Of a stretch of 64,000 nt of DNA, positions 32,725-40,815 are shown in pieces. This DNA is from Pseudomonadota bacterium (GTDB taxonomy: Bacteria > Pseudomonadota > Gammaproteobacteria > Steroidobacterales > Steroidobacteraceae): NCBI GenBank assembly GCA_018241525.1, contig JAFEDR010000011.1, positions 620,001-684,000 of the forward strand. The letters are read 5' to 3'. The notes under the pieces are model-generated. The model saw nothing but the letters and a program-made list of their open reading frames with translations. It searched no databases and was not told the DNA's origin. The first letter of the stretch is position 1. Each line of letters begins with the position of its first letter. The position numbers and the translations under genes are program-made.

Positions 32725-33357
32725 TCAGGGACGGACCTGCGCCATCAGCCCGAGCGGCCGGCCGTCCGGATCGTTGAAGAACGCCATCCACTCCTCGGTA
32801 CCGTCGCCGTGCACGTGGATCCGGTGCGGCGCGGACACGAACTCCACGCCGCGGCCGGCGAGCGCGGCGTGCGCCGCGCGAATGTCGGCGACGCGGAAGT
32901 AGAGCACCGAGTCGGCGGGCGGCGCAGCGGACTCGGTCAGGAAGAGCCGGAGGCCGCCGCAGTCGAAGAACGCGAGCGTGCCGTAGGTGTAGAGGTGCGG
33001 CAGGCCGAGCACGTCGCGGTACCAGGCGACCGCGGCCGCGACATCGCGGACGTGGCGCGCGACCTGGCCGATCGGACCGAGCACGGGGGCGGGGGCGGTG
33101 GTCATGGCGGGCTCCTGGCGGGAAAGGGCGGTGCCGCGCGCGACGCCCGGCCAGCGGCGCAGCGCCCGGCGGTCGCCGAGGCCGAGCTTGGCGAGCGCGT
33201 TCGCGACGTGGAACTTCACGGCGTCGAGGCTGACGCCGTCGCGTCGCGCGATCGCGCGGTTCGACAGGCCGTGGCGCACTGCCTCGACGGTGCGCCACTC
33301 GGCCGGCGTCAGCACGTCGGGATGCGGGGGTCGGCCGGGCGGCGCGGGGCGGGACAT
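32725..33357 (-). CDS. LuxR-type HTH fused in frame to a VOC/glyoxalase domain
   Basis: A 210-residue open frame. Residues about 15-62 are a LuxR-type HTH (LTPAEWRTVEAVRHGLSNRA, then VSLDAVKFHVANALAKLGL). Residues about 88-208 are a VOC domain (GQVARHVRDVAAAVAWYRDVL, FFDCGGLRLFLTES, WMAFFNDPDGRPLGLM). An internal ATG at 33105 begins the VOC part and has AGGAG six bases upstream, so a 126-residue VOC protein could also be made alone. A TATCGT hexamer sits six bases before the outer ATG. The fusion may be a ligand-sensing regulator; this is inferred. Confidence 0.8.
   Translation of the reverse strand: MSRPAPPGRPPHPDVLTPAEWRTVEAVRHGLSNRAIARRDGVSLDAVKFHVANALAKLGLGDRRALRRWPGVARGTALSRQEPAMTTAPAPVLGPIGQVARHVRDVAAAVAWYRDVLGLPHLYTYGTLAFFDCGGLRLFLTESAAPPADSVLYFRVADIRAAHAALAGRGVEFVSAPHRIHVHGDGTEEWMAFFNDPDGRPLGLMAQVRP
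33105..33116 (-). promoter_or_regulatory. Internal Shine-Dalgarno (AGGAG) and ATG for the VOC part
   Basis: Minus strand reads AGGAG at 33116-33112, six bases, then an in-frame ATG at 33105-33103 exactly at the HTH/VOC linker. It is the best ribosome site in the gene. Confidence 0.5.
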
Positions 33358-33491
33358 GCGCCGACGATAGCAGCGCGGTCGGGCGGGTTACCCTCCCCCG
33401 GGCCCGTGCTCGCCGCGCCGGGCGCGTGACGGGGAAGGGACGGGCGGGTCGCGAGCAGCGGCGCGGCGAACGGCCCGCGCCCGGGACGCGC

Positions 33492-33950
33492 TCAGGCGGT
33501 CGCGACGCGCAGCTGGCGGCTCTGGCGGTACGCGAGCTCGACGTGGCGGATGCCCGCGGTGCGGCGCGCGACCTCGCGGATCTGCTGCATCAGGCGCCGC
33601 AGCACGTGCTCGTTGGCGTAGGCCCCGCCGTGCGCGTAGTCCGCGGCGACGCCGACGTGCAGCACGGTGATGCGCTCGAAGCTGTCGCGCACGTAGACCA
33701 CCACGCCGACCGGGCGCGCGCGGCCGTCCTCCTCGTGCACGGCGTACAGCGTCTGCACCTCGGGCACGCCGGCGACGCGCAGCGTCAGGTAACCGTCGGC
33801 CTCGACGAGCTCCGGCAGGCCGTAACGCTCGATGGTCGCCTCGATCTCCTGGCGAATGCGGTGCTGGCATTCGTTGAAGAACAGCAACGCCTCGAGCTGG
33901 CCCTGCATCGCCGCAGGCAGGCGCGACTTGACCGTGATCCGGTACGCCAT
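33492..33950 (-). CDS. Hypothetical protein
   Basis: A 152-residue soluble protein I do not recognise. It has a charged helix (FFNECQHRIRQEIEATIERYGLPELVEADG), a strand run (VQTLYAVHEEDGRARPVGVVVYVRDSFERITVLHVGV) and a C-terminal helix (NEHVLRRLMQQIREVARRT). The arrangement loosely resembles a small GNAT-like fold but no acetyl-CoA loop is seen. Codon use matches the neighbours, so it is probably real. The upstream region holds ATGTC-N11-GACAT (33969-33989). Confidence 0.65.
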   Translation of the reverse strand: MAYRITVKSRLPAAMQGQLEALLFFNECQHRIRQEIEATIERYGLPELVEADGYLTLRVAGVPEVQTLYAVHEEDGRARPVGVVVYVRDSFERITVLHVGVAADYAHGGAYANEHVLRRLMQQIREVARRTAGIRHVELAYRQSRQLRVATA

Positions 33951-34362
33951 CGGCTAGAACCCCCGTTCATGTCCGTGGTCGCATGACATAACGCGCGGAG
34001 AGTCTCGATCGCTCTCCACGTCCCCGTCTGCGGCCATCCTGCGCCGGCCGACCGGCCCTTGTCGAGCATCTTGACGCGGCTGCGCCAGACAAAATCAGTG
34101 TTACATCAATGAGTTACGAGCTGCTTTTTCCCCACACCCAGGGCCGGGATGGGGTCAATACCCCAGTCCCAAGCCCCGGCCACGATTGGATTTTTTGACC
34201 GAACTCACAGGGTGGGCACCAGAAAACGTTAACTGTCTCCACCCCGCAACGCGCGTTCTTGTCAAGGATGCTCCCCGGGGCGGTGTCAGCCAGGCCGAAG
34301 AGCCCGGCGATGCCGCGAGACGAGCCCGGCTGGCGCGACGCCGCCGGATGCAGAGGACGCTG
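33951..34362. other. 412-base non-coding region between divergent genes
   Basis: The largest gap in the window and noticeably more AT-rich than its surroundings between about 34080 and 34250. It holds a short inverted repeat (ATGTC/GACAT, 33969-33989) near the left gene and a strong nested hairpin followed by six T residues (34142-34196) 166 bases before the right-hand ATG. A frame is open from ATG 34186 into the right gene, but the encoded N-terminus is unlike any domain and lacks a ribosome site. No tRNA or known riboswitch is recognised. Confidence 0.6.
34142..34196 (+). terminator. Nested GC-rich hairpin with T6 tract in the leader region
   Basis: Outer arms GGCCGGG (34142-34148) and CCCGGCC (34175-34181), inner arms TGGGGT (34150-34155) and ACCCCA (34160-34165) with a CAAT loop, then TTTTTT at 34191-34196. 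The right-side GTCCC can alternatively pair with GGGA, and CCCCACACCC just upstream could compete for the G-rich strand. It resembles an intrinsic terminator or attenuator on the plus strand, although the T-run is 9 bases from the stem. Confidence 0.5.
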
Positions 34363-35478
34363 ATGACGACGCTCCGTGCACCGCGGCCCGCCGCCGCTTC
34401 GCGACCACCGCCGCGCCTCGTGCGCGAGCCGGTCGAACTGTTCGTCGTCACCGACGACGAGGAACTCGCCGCGGCGCTGCGCGAGGCGGCGCCGATCACG
34501 ACGGTCAGCGTCGCCGCGACGCCGGGCGCGCTCGCGGACCTGCTGATGGTGGGTCGCCGCGCCGCGCTCGTGCTCGACCTCGCGACGCTGGGCCCCGCCG
34601 CCGCGACCGTCGCGCGACACCTGGCCACTCAGTTCCCGGAACTGCCGCTGGTCGCGGTCGGCTCGCGCGACGACGAGGCGCGGCTCGCGAGCCTGATCTC
34701 CACCGGCCAGGTCTACCGATTCCTGCACCGCCCGTTGTCGGCGGCCCGCGTGCGCACGTTCGTCGACGCGGCGCTCCGGCGTGCGGCGGAGCTCGTCCCG
34801 GCCACCCGGCCGCCGAGCCCGTCGCACGGGCGTGGCGGGTCCCCGGCGCGGCTGCTCGCCGCGCTCGGTGCCGCACTCCTGCTCGCGTTCGGCGCCTGGT
34901 GGCTACTCCACGCCGGCCGCTCGCGTACGCCCGAGCCCGAGCGTCCGCCGTCCCAAAGCGCGTCGATCGCGGAGGCCGCGCCGGGCGGCGATCCTGCCGC
35001 CTCGACCGCGGTCGAGGCGGTGGCCGCGCCGCCGGCCGCGAGACCACCGCTAAAGGTGCCGACGAGCGCTCCGCCCGACCTCGCGCCGCAGCCCACGGAC
35101 TCGACGGCGCGCGACGGCGAGCCCGGCTCGCATCCGGGCCTCGTGCCCGGGCCGGCCACCCCACCGACCGACGCGGCGGCGGATCCCGCGCCCGCGGCGG
35201 CTTCGCTGTCCACGCCGGCGACGATCCCCGCGGAGGTCCCGGCCGAGGTCCCGGCCGCGGTCCCGGCGACCCACTCGCTACCCGCCTCCGATCCGACCGG
35301 CGCCTCGCCGAACGACGGCCCCGTGCCCGAGGCGGCGACCGCCCCGGCTGCCGCCGCGGCACCCGGCGCCGCGAGTCCCGAGCCCGCGCCAGAGGCGGGC
35401 GCCGCCGCCGGCGGGACGGCGCCGACGACCGTCGCCGACGCCGCGCCGCGCGCCGGCGCCGACGAGCCGCGACCCTAG
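34363..35478 (+). CDS. Membrane-anchored pseudo-receiver protein with Ala/Pro-rich tail
   Basis: A 371-residue protein. Residues about 25-145 resemble a response-regulator receiver: ELFVVTDDEELAAALREAA, ALVLDLATLGP with a possible phospho-Asp, and QVYRFLHRPLSAARVRTFVDAAL, where the usual Lys-Pro is replaced by Arg-Pro. A membrane helix lies at about 167-184 (LLAALGAALLLAFGAWWLL), followed by a roughly 185-residue Ala/Pro/Thr-rich tail with no folded end domain. ATG 34363 has AGAGGA five bases upstream. The tail is likely periplasmic. Its TAG overlaps the convergent oligopeptidase stop at a shared CTAG. Confidence 0.7.
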   Translation: MTTLRAPRPAAASRPPPRLVREPVELFVVTDDEELAAALREAAPITTVSVAATPGALADLLMVGRRAALVLDLATLGPAAATVARHLATQFPELPLVAVGSRDDEARLASLISTGQVYRFLHRPLSAARVRTFVDAALRRAAELVPATRPPSPSHGRGGSPARLLAALGAALLLAFGAWWLLHAGRSRTPEPERPPSQSASIAEAAPGGDPAASTAVEAVAAPPAARPPLKVPTSAPPDLAPQPTDSTARDGEPGSHPGLVPGPATPPTDAAADPAPAAASLSTPATIPAEVPAEVPAAVPATHSLPASDPTGASPNDGPVPEAATAPAAAAAPGAASPEPAPEAGAAAGGTAPTTVADAAPRAGADEPRP

Positions 35479-37556
35479 CCGAGCGGCTGCGCTGCGGCGT
35501 CCGGGTGGCCGACCGCGGCCAGCAGGAACGCATACTCCTCGGCGATTTCGCGGAACCGCTCGTAGCGGCCGGGCCGCCCGCCGTGGCCCGCCTCCAGCTC
35601 GACCCGCAGCAGCACCGGTCGCGCGTCGGTCTTGAGCTCGCGCAGCCGCGCCACCCACTTCGCCGGCTCCCAGTACTGCACCTGGCTGTCGTGGTAACCG
35701 GTGGTCACGAGCAGCGCCGGGTACGCCTGGCGGGCGACGTTGTCGTACGGCGAGTAGCCGAGCAGGTACTCGTACACGGCCCGCGACGCCGCGGGATTTC
35801 CCCACTCGTCGTATTCGTTGGTCGTCAGCGGGATCGACTCGTCGAGCATCGTCGTCACGATGTCGACGAACGGCACGTGCGCGGCGAGCGCGCGATAGTC
35901 GCCCGGCGCCTGGTTCGCGACCGCGCCGATCAGCAGCCCACCGGCGCTGCCACCCATGCCGCAGGCACGGGCCGGATCGACGTAGCGCTCCGCGACCAGG
36001 AAGCGGGTGACGTCGACGAAGTCGTCGAAGGTGTGCTGCTTCGCCAGCAGCCGGCCGGCGTCGTACCAGCTGCGGCCGAGCTCCTGCCCGCCGCGCACGT
36101 GCGCGATCGCGAACACGAAGCCGCGATCGACCAGCGACAGCACGCTCGAGCGGAACGCCGGGTCCTGCGACAGGCCGTAGGCGCCGTAGCCGACCTGGTA
36201 GAGCGGCGCGCGCCCGTCGCGCGGGAGGTCGCGCCGGTACAGCAGCGACACCGGCACGCGCGCGCCGTCGCGCGCCGGCGCGAAGCGGAACTCGCTCGCG
36301 TAGCGCGCGGGTTCGTAGCCGCCCTCGACCGGCTCGCGCTTGAGCAGCACCTGCTTGCCGCTCGCCATGTCGTAGTCGTAGGTCGACGGCGGCGTGGTCA
36401 GCGAGGAGTACACGTAGCGCAGCAGCGTCGTGTCCTGCTCCTCGTGCGCGCCGAGCCGCATCGTGAAGGCGGGCTCCGCGCCGTCGATCAGCCGGTCCTC
36501 GCGGCCGTCCCAGGTGCGCACCCGCAGGCGCCGCAGGCCGCCCGAGCGCTCCGCGACCGCGAGGTGGTCGCGGAAGGCCTCGAAGCCGGCGACGAAGGCG
36601 TCGTCGCGCGCCGCGACCTCGTCGCGCCAGCTGCGCCGGTCGGCCACCGCCGCGATCGGCGCCGAGACGATGCGGAAGTTCGGTGCGGCGTCGTTGGTGC
36701 GCAGCACGAAGCGCTCGCCGACGTCGTCGAGCTGGTACTCGTGGTCGCGCGCGCGCGGCACGGCGACCGTGAACGCGAGCGCCGGATCGGCGGCGCGCGC
36801 GTAGCGGTACTCGCTCGCGAGCGTGCTGTGCAGCGTGATGTACAGGAACCGGCCGCTCTTGCCGCGGTGCACGCCGAGGTAGTAGCTCGCATCGCCCTCC
36901 TCGTAGAGGCAGACGTCCGCGGCCTGCGGCGTGCCGAGCCGGTGGCGCATCACGCGCCGGCCGAGCAGCGTCTCGGGGTCCTTCGCGACGTACAGCACCG
37001 TGCGGCTGTCGTCGCACCAGGCGAGGTCGGGCTCGGCGTTCTCGAGCGCCTCCGGGTACGCCTCGCGGCCCGCGAGGTCGCGAAAGCGCAGCACGTACTG
37101 GCGCCGGCCGACCGCGTCCTCCGCCCAGCCGAGCACGCGGTTGTCCGGGCTCACCTCGAGCGCGCCGACCTCGTAGTAGTCGCGGCCCCGGGCGGCGTCC
37201 GCCGCATCGAGCAGCAGCTCCTCCGGCGCGTCCGCCGCGAGGCCGCGCCGCAGGTAGCGCGGAAACTCGGCGCCGGCGAGGTAGCTCGAGAAGTACCAGT
37301 AGCCGTGGTCGCGCACCGGCACGCTCGCGTCGTCGGGCTTCAGGCGCGCCGTCATCTCCGCCTCGAGGCGCGCCACCAGCGGCGCGAGCGGCTCGAACCA
37401 CGCCTCGCAGTAGGCGTTTTCCGCGGCAAGGTGCGCGCGCACGGCGGGATCCCGGCGCGTGTCGTCGCGCAGCCAGTAGTACGGGTCGCTGCGGCTGCCG
37501 AACGGCGAGCGCACCTCGGTGGGCCGGCGCGCGGGACGCGGCGGATCGCGGGTCAT
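35475..37556 (-). CDS. Oligopeptidase B (S9A serine peptidase)
   Basis: A 693-residue prolyl-oligopeptidase-family enzyme of usual length. The N-terminus PFGSRSDPYYWLRDDTRRDP begins the beta-propeller part; the catalytic domain has YGAYGLSQDPAFRSSVLSLV, HVRGGQELGRSWYDAGRL, the nucleophile GMGGSAGGLLIGA, YHDSQVQYWEPAKW with the Asp, and EAGHGGRPGRYE with the His. The TTMLDESIPLTTNEYDEWGNP acid residues fit trypsin-like oligopeptidase B, which cleaves after Arg/Lys. No signal peptide: cytosolic. The ATG 37556 was chosen over longer upstream frames because the family start is there. Confidence 0.94.
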   Translation of the reverse strand: MTRDPPRPARRPTEVRSPFGSRSDPYYWLRDDTRRDPAVRAHLAAENAYCEAWFEPLAPLVARLEAEMTARLKPDDASVPVRDHGYWYFSSYLAGAEFPRYLRRGLAADAPEELLLDAADAARGRDYYEVGALEVSPDNRVLGWAEDAVGRRQYVLRFRDLAGREAYPEALENAEPDLAWCDDSRTVLYVAKDPETLLGRRVMRHRLGTPQAADVCLYEEGDASYYLGVHRGKSGRFLYITLHSTLASEYRYARAADPALAFTVAVPRARDHEYQLDDVGERFVLRTNDAAPNFRIVSAPIAAVADRRSWRDEVAARDDAFVAGFEAFRDHLAVAERSGGLRRLRVRTWDGREDRLIDGAEPAFTMRLGAHEEQDTTLLRYVYSSLTTPPSTYDYDMASGKQVLLKREPVEGGYEPARYASEFRFAPARDGARVPVSLLYRRDLPRDGRAPLYQVGYGAYGLSQDPAFRSSVLSLVDRGFVFAIAHVRGGQELGRSWYDAGRLLAKQHTFDDFVDVTRFLVAERYVDPARACGMGGSAGGLLIGAVANQAPGDYRALAAHVPFVDIVTTMLDESIPLTTNEYDEWGNPAASRAVYEYLLGYSPYDNVARQAYPALLVTTGYHDSQVQYWEPAKWVARLRELKTDARPVLLRVELEAGHGGRPGRYERFREIAEEYAFLLAAVGHPDAAAQPLG

Positions 37557-37635
37557 CGGCGGATCGCTCGGGCGGCGGGGCGGCCATGGTACTCGACCGC
37601 GGCGCGGCGGAACGGTCGTGCTAGCCTGTCGGCCG

Positions 37636-38265
37636 ATGAACCCCCTGCGACTCGCCGCGACGCTCGCGGTACTCTGCGCCGCGCTCGGCGTCGCCGGGCC
37701 GGCTGCCGCCGGCGCGCGCCTCGCCGACCCGGCCGCGTTCGCGTTCCGGACGCTGCCCGCCGACGGCTCGCTGGACTTCACGCTCGACGCCGACAGCCCG
37801 ACCTTCGAATTCCAGTCGGGACCGAGCGCCTTCGGCGCGTTCCGGTTGCCGGCCGCCGGCGGCCCGTTCCGGGTCGAGGTGCGCAGCTTCCTGAGCGGCC
37901 CGGCCGACCCGCGGCGGGCGCGGGTCTTCTATCCGGTGGTCGCGGTGCTGACCGACGACTTCGTGGTCTCGCGGGCGACCGACCCGGAGCTGCTGCGCTT
38001 CGACCTGCCGGAGCTCGAGCTCGCGAGCGCACCGGCCTACCGCGTGACGCTCGGCCTCGACCCGGGCCACACGCGCGAGCGCTACCTCGTGGTCTACACG
38101 CCTGCCGGGCTCGATCGCCGCGTGCCGCGAGCGGCGCCGGCGACGCCGGAGGCGGCCGCCGAGGCCGCGCGCACCGCCTTCCTCGGTGCCGCGCCGTACG
38201 GTCGGCTGCGGATCACGGTGCACCCGGACGAGGCGGCGGCCGCGCCGCCGGCCGCGCCGCACTGA
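37636..38265 (+). CDS. Exported protein, possibly MalM-like
   Basis: A 209-residue secreted protein: signal peptide MNPLRLAATLAVLCAALGVAGPAAAGA, then a beta-rich domain with FYPVVAVLTDDFVVSRATDP and RERYLVVYTPAGLDRRVPRA. The spacing of a PxxxxLDxxF-like strand, a YLVxYT strand and a late small-residue segment is reminiscent of MalM-type periplasmic proteins, but similarity is weak. The TGA is immediately followed by the opposite-strand stop of the flippase-like gene (TGATCA). Confidence 0.6.
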   Translation: MNPLRLAATLAVLCAALGVAGPAAAGARLADPAAFAFRTLPADGSLDFTLDADSPTFEFQSGPSAFGAFRLPAAGGPFRVEVRSFLSGPADPRRARVFYPVVAVLTDDFVVSRATDPELLRFDLPELELASAPAYRVTLGLDPGHTRERYLVVYTPAGLDRRVPRAAPATPEAAAEAARTAFLGAAPYGRLRITVHPDEAAAAPPAAPH

Positions 38266-39324
38266 TCACTCGTCGCGCCGCGCCGCCTCGGCCGCGGCCT
38301 TGAGCGCGGCCGCGCGCCGCCGCTGCCGCGGCAGCTTCCACCAGAGCTCGTAGCCGCCGAACAGCGCCAGCGCGACGAGCAGCGGCACCACCTCGAGCAC
38401 CACCCGGTAGGCCGCGACCGCCGCCAGCAGCGTCGGCTGCGGCACCTGCGGCAGCAGCCGGATCAGCATCGCCTCGAGCACCATCAGTCCCGCCGGGACG
38501 CTGCTCGCGAGCGCCGCCAGGATCGACAGCACGTAGACGCCGAGGAAGGCGACGAAGCTGAGGCCCGGGATCGGCGGCAGCATCAGGTAGAGCACGCCCG
38601 CGCCGCAGCAGACCTCGACGATGCCGACGCAGTACTGGACGGCGGTCAGCTGCGGGGTCGGCAGCGTCAGGCGGAAGCGGCCGAGCACCAGCGGCCCGCG
38701 CCGCATCAGCACGAAGCCGACGTACGCGGCGTGCAGCGCGAGCAGCGCGAGCCCGGTGCCGCGCGCGAGGTCGGGCGAGACGTGCAGGATCGCGCCCGCC
38801 GCCGTGCTCTGCAGCACCAGCGAGATGCCGAGCAGCAGCCCGAGACCCGCCGGGTACGGGATCGCGGCCAGCAGCGCGATCTTGCCGATGTCGAGCGGCG
38901 GCAGCTGCACCGCCGAGTAGATCCGGTAACGGATCGCGCCGCCCGAGACCGCGCCCCAGCCGATCGCGTGGCCGATCGGCGCGGCGAGCAGCGCCGCGAG
39001 CACCGCGCGGCGCGAGCTCGCCGCGCCCTCGACGAAGCGCACCACGATCGCCTCGTAGATCGCGAGCGCGGTGTAGAGCGTCGTCACCAGCACGCCGGCC
39101 ACGAGCACCCCGCTGAGCGGGATCGCGCGCAGCGCGGTGACGATGTCGGCGAGGTGGATGTGGCGCAGCGTGCCCCACAGCACGCGGCCGGCCATCACCA
39201 CGATGACCGCCGACAGGACGATCGGCAACAGCCGGCGGAGCGTGAAACGGCCGGGCAAGGGGGTGCTCAGCGGATCCGGCGCTCGGCGTAGTTTTCCTCG
39301 ATGTTGTCGCGGAAGTAGCTCCAC
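38266..39324 (-). CDS. LPG-synthase/flippase-type (UPF0104) membrane protein
   Basis: An up-to-352-residue polytopic membrane protein with eight or more helices of the MprF N-terminal-like family: LRRLLPIVLSAVIVVMAGRVLWG, then YEAIVVRFVEG, AAPIGHAIGWGAVSGGAIRYRIYSAV and SILAALASSVPAGLMVLEAMLI. The family is linked to lipid flipping or lipid-amino-acid metabolism; the catalytic soluble domain of full MprF is missing. The start is uncertain: GTG 39324 overlaps the KTSC gene by 58 bases, CTG 39270 would overlap its stop as CTGA, and TTG 39258 is a third option; none has a clear ribosome site. Confidence 0.82.
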   Translation of the reverse strand: MELLPRQHRGKLRRAPDPLSTPLPGRFTLRRLLPIVLSAVIVVMAGRVLWGTLRHIHLADIVTALRAIPLSGVLVAGVLVTTLYTALAIYEAIVVRFVEGAASSRRAVLAALLAAPIGHAIGWGAVSGGAIRYRIYSAVQLPPLDIGKIALLAAIPYPAGLGLLLGISLVLQSTAAGAILHVSPDLARGTGLALLALHAAYVGFVLMRRGPLVLGRFRLTLPTPQLTAVQYCVGIVEVCCGAGVLYLMLPPIPGLSFVAFLGVYVLSILAALASSVPAGLMVLEAMLIRLLPQVPQPTLLAAVAAYRVVLEVVPLLVALALFGGYELWWKLPRQRRRAAALKAAAEAARRDE

Positions 39325-39479
39325 ATCGAGGACGAGGTCGACAGCCGCCGCCAGACCTCCGACGAGACACCGGTGTACTCGACGAGCGCGCCGCCGGCGA
39401 GCTCGACCCTGAGCGCCCGGTTCGACTCGTCGTAGCCGATCGCACGCAGGTTGCCGGCGTGCACCGTCTTCATCTCCAT
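39267..39479 (-). CDS. KTSC-domain protein
   Basis: A 70-residue KTSC-type domain: NLRAIGYDESNRALRVELAGGALVEYTGVSSEVWRRL, with the conserved aromatic/Gly pattern seen in these small domains, sometimes attached to nucleases or prophage proteins. The ATG at 39479 has GGGAG seven bases upstream. It overlaps the upstream lipoprotein gene by ten bases and the downstream flippase-like frame, so the three form one operon. Function unknown. Confidence 0.8.
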   Translation of the reverse strand: MEMKTVHAGNLRAIGYDESNRALRVELAGGALVEYTGVSSEVWRRLSTSSSMWSYFRDNIEENYAERRIR

Positions 39480-40147
39480 GACTCGACTCCCGTGGCAGCG
39501 AGGCGCGCAGCCCCGGGGTCGGGGCGCCGCCCGGCGCGATCCTCGACGAGGATTGCCTTCTCCTGGACGGGCTCCGGGACGCGGAACGTGAAGTGCGCGA
39601 TCGGCCGGCCCTCGATCGCGAGGTCGAGCTCGTACTCGCCGGCCGGATCGCCGGCGGCGAGCGACCAGTAGAAGCGCGACAGCTCGCCGTCCTCGACGCT
39701 GTCCTCGCCCTGCGCGACGGCGCCGCGGCCGTCCTTGGAGATCAGCACGTCGGGATCGGTGCCGGCGTCGCCCCAGTCGGCGGGCGGGCGCGGCAGCCGC
39801 AGGTGCTCCTGCCAGTGCAGCGACTCGCGGCTGGTCTCGACCTCGACGATCCAGCCGAAGGTCTCGCCCTCGACCGCCGGCACCTCGGTGGCGGGCACGA
39901 AGCGGTCCTCGCCGTCGGGGCCGGTGTCGAGCAGGCCGAACTGCACGCGCCGCACCACGAGGTCGGGACCGATCCGCAGCGGCAGGCGCGGCGCCGCCGT
40001 GGGGTTCCAGGCGATCGCCGGCTTGTGCGGGGAAGGGCGGGATTCGGCGCAGGCGGCGAGCGCAAGCGCCGCGATCGCGAGGAGCGGCAGGAGGGACTTC
40101 GGCGGCACGGGGATCTGGCTGATCGGGGAGCCGCCATTATCCCGCAT
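39470..40147 (-). CDS. Hypothetical lipoprotein
   Basis: A protein of up to 225 residues with lipobox LALAAC around residue 33. The ATG at 40147 would give a long signal n-region containing the DNA string GGGATAATGG, which looks like a -10 element; an in-frame GTG at 40108 (VPPKSLLPLLAIAALALAAC) gives a more normal lipoprotein signal and may be the true start. The mature part (GPDLVVRRVQFGLLDTGPDG, EDSVEDGELSRFYWSLAAGD, ELDLAIEGRPIAHFTFRVPEP) suggests a beta-sandwich. Family not recognised. Confidence 0.72.
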   Translation of the reverse strand: MRDNGGSPISQIPVPPKSLLPLLAIAALALAACAESRPSPHKPAIAWNPTAAPRLPLRIGPDLVVRRVQFGLLDTGPDGEDRFVPATEVPAVEGETFGWIVEVETSRESLHWQEHLRLPRPPADWGDAGTDPDVLISKDGRGAVAQGEDSVEDGELSRFYWSLAAGDPAGEYELDLAIEGRPIAHFTFRVPEPVQEKAILVEDRAGRRPDPGAARLAATGVESWR

Positions 40148-40183
40148 TCGGTCCGGCGCCGCGCGCCCGGCCCGGCCGCGACG

Positions 40184-40771
40184 CTAGGCGCGGCCGCCGA
40201 CGAGGCGCGCGAACGCGGCCCGGGTGCGCGCGTCGGCCGCCGGATCGTGCATGAAGCCCTGGGCCCAGTGGTGCGCGTAGCGCAGCGCGAGCAGTTCGTG
40301 CGCGAACTGCGCGGGATCGGTGCCCGCACCGAGGTGTCCGTGGCGCACCGCCGAGGCGACCAGCTGTTCGACCACCGCCCGGAAGTCGCGGAAAAGGCGC
40401 ACCAGCCGCTCGCGGACCGGCCCCGCGGCGTCGTCGAACTCGACCACCCCGGCGAAGAACGGGCAGTTCCCGGGCAACGCCGCGTTGGCCGGCCACTCGA
40501 GCCAGCGGCCGAAGACACCGGCGAGCCGCGGCAGCCCCGCCCCCTCGGTCTTGGCCGGCGCGACCACGCGCGCCTGGAAGAGCTCGGCGGCGTACTCGAG
40601 CGTCGCGATCTGCAGCGCTTCCTTCGAGCCGAAGTGCGCGTACAGCCCGCTCTTGGTCATGCCGACCTTGTCGGCGAGCGGCTGGAGGTTGAGGCCGTCG
40701 AATCCGGCGAGGCAGGCGGTTTCGGCGGCCGCCGCCAGGATCGTGGCCCGTGTGCGTGCACCCTTGCCCAT
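40184..40771 (-). CDS. TetR-family transcriptional regulator
   Basis: A 195-residue TetR/AcrR-type repressor. The N-terminal HTH is clear (RATILAAAAETACLAGFDGLNL, then ADKVGMTKSGLYAHFGSKEALQ). The C-terminal ligand domain begins TLEYAAELFQARVV and includes PGNCPFFAGVVEFDD; the ligand is unknown. A perfect palindrome (CGACCGGTCG) lies in its own promoter region, consistent with autorepression. No divergent target gene is immediately adjacent. Confidence 0.92.
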   Translation of the reverse strand: MGKGARTRATILAAAAETACLAGFDGLNLQPLADKVGMTKSGLYAHFGSKEALQIATLEYAAELFQARVVAPAKTEGAGLPRLAGVFGRWLEWPANAALPGNCPFFAGVVEFDDAAGPVRERLVRLFRDFRAVVEQLVASAVRHGHLGAGTDPAQFAHELLALRYAHHWAQGFMHDPAADARTRAAFARLVGGRA

Positions 40772-40790
40772 TGGGAAGGGGACAATAGCA

Positions 40791-40800
40791 CGACCGGTCG
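40791..40800 (-). promoter_or_regulatory. Palindromic operator candidate CGACCGGTCG
   Basis: A perfect 10-bp palindrome that, on the minus strand, lies between a TTCTAG (-35-like) and TATTGT (-10-like) 16 bases apart, 20 bases upstream of the TetR start. CCGACCGGTCGG-type dyads are typical TetR-family sites. Confidence 0.5.
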
Positions 40801-40815
40801 GATCTAGAATGCTCT

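Noticed and set aside
34186..34362. N-terminal extension of the pseudo-receiver protein from ATG 34186
   Set aside because: No ribosome site, no conserved sequence, and it begins inside a hairpin-T-run region; ATG 34363 has AGAGGA at correct spacing.
34899..38303. Very long plus-strand open frame covering oligopeptidase B antisense
   Set aside because: High GC removes stops on the opposite strand; the minus-strand frame encodes full S9 catalytic motifs, and the plus frame is low-complexity Arg/Ala-rich.
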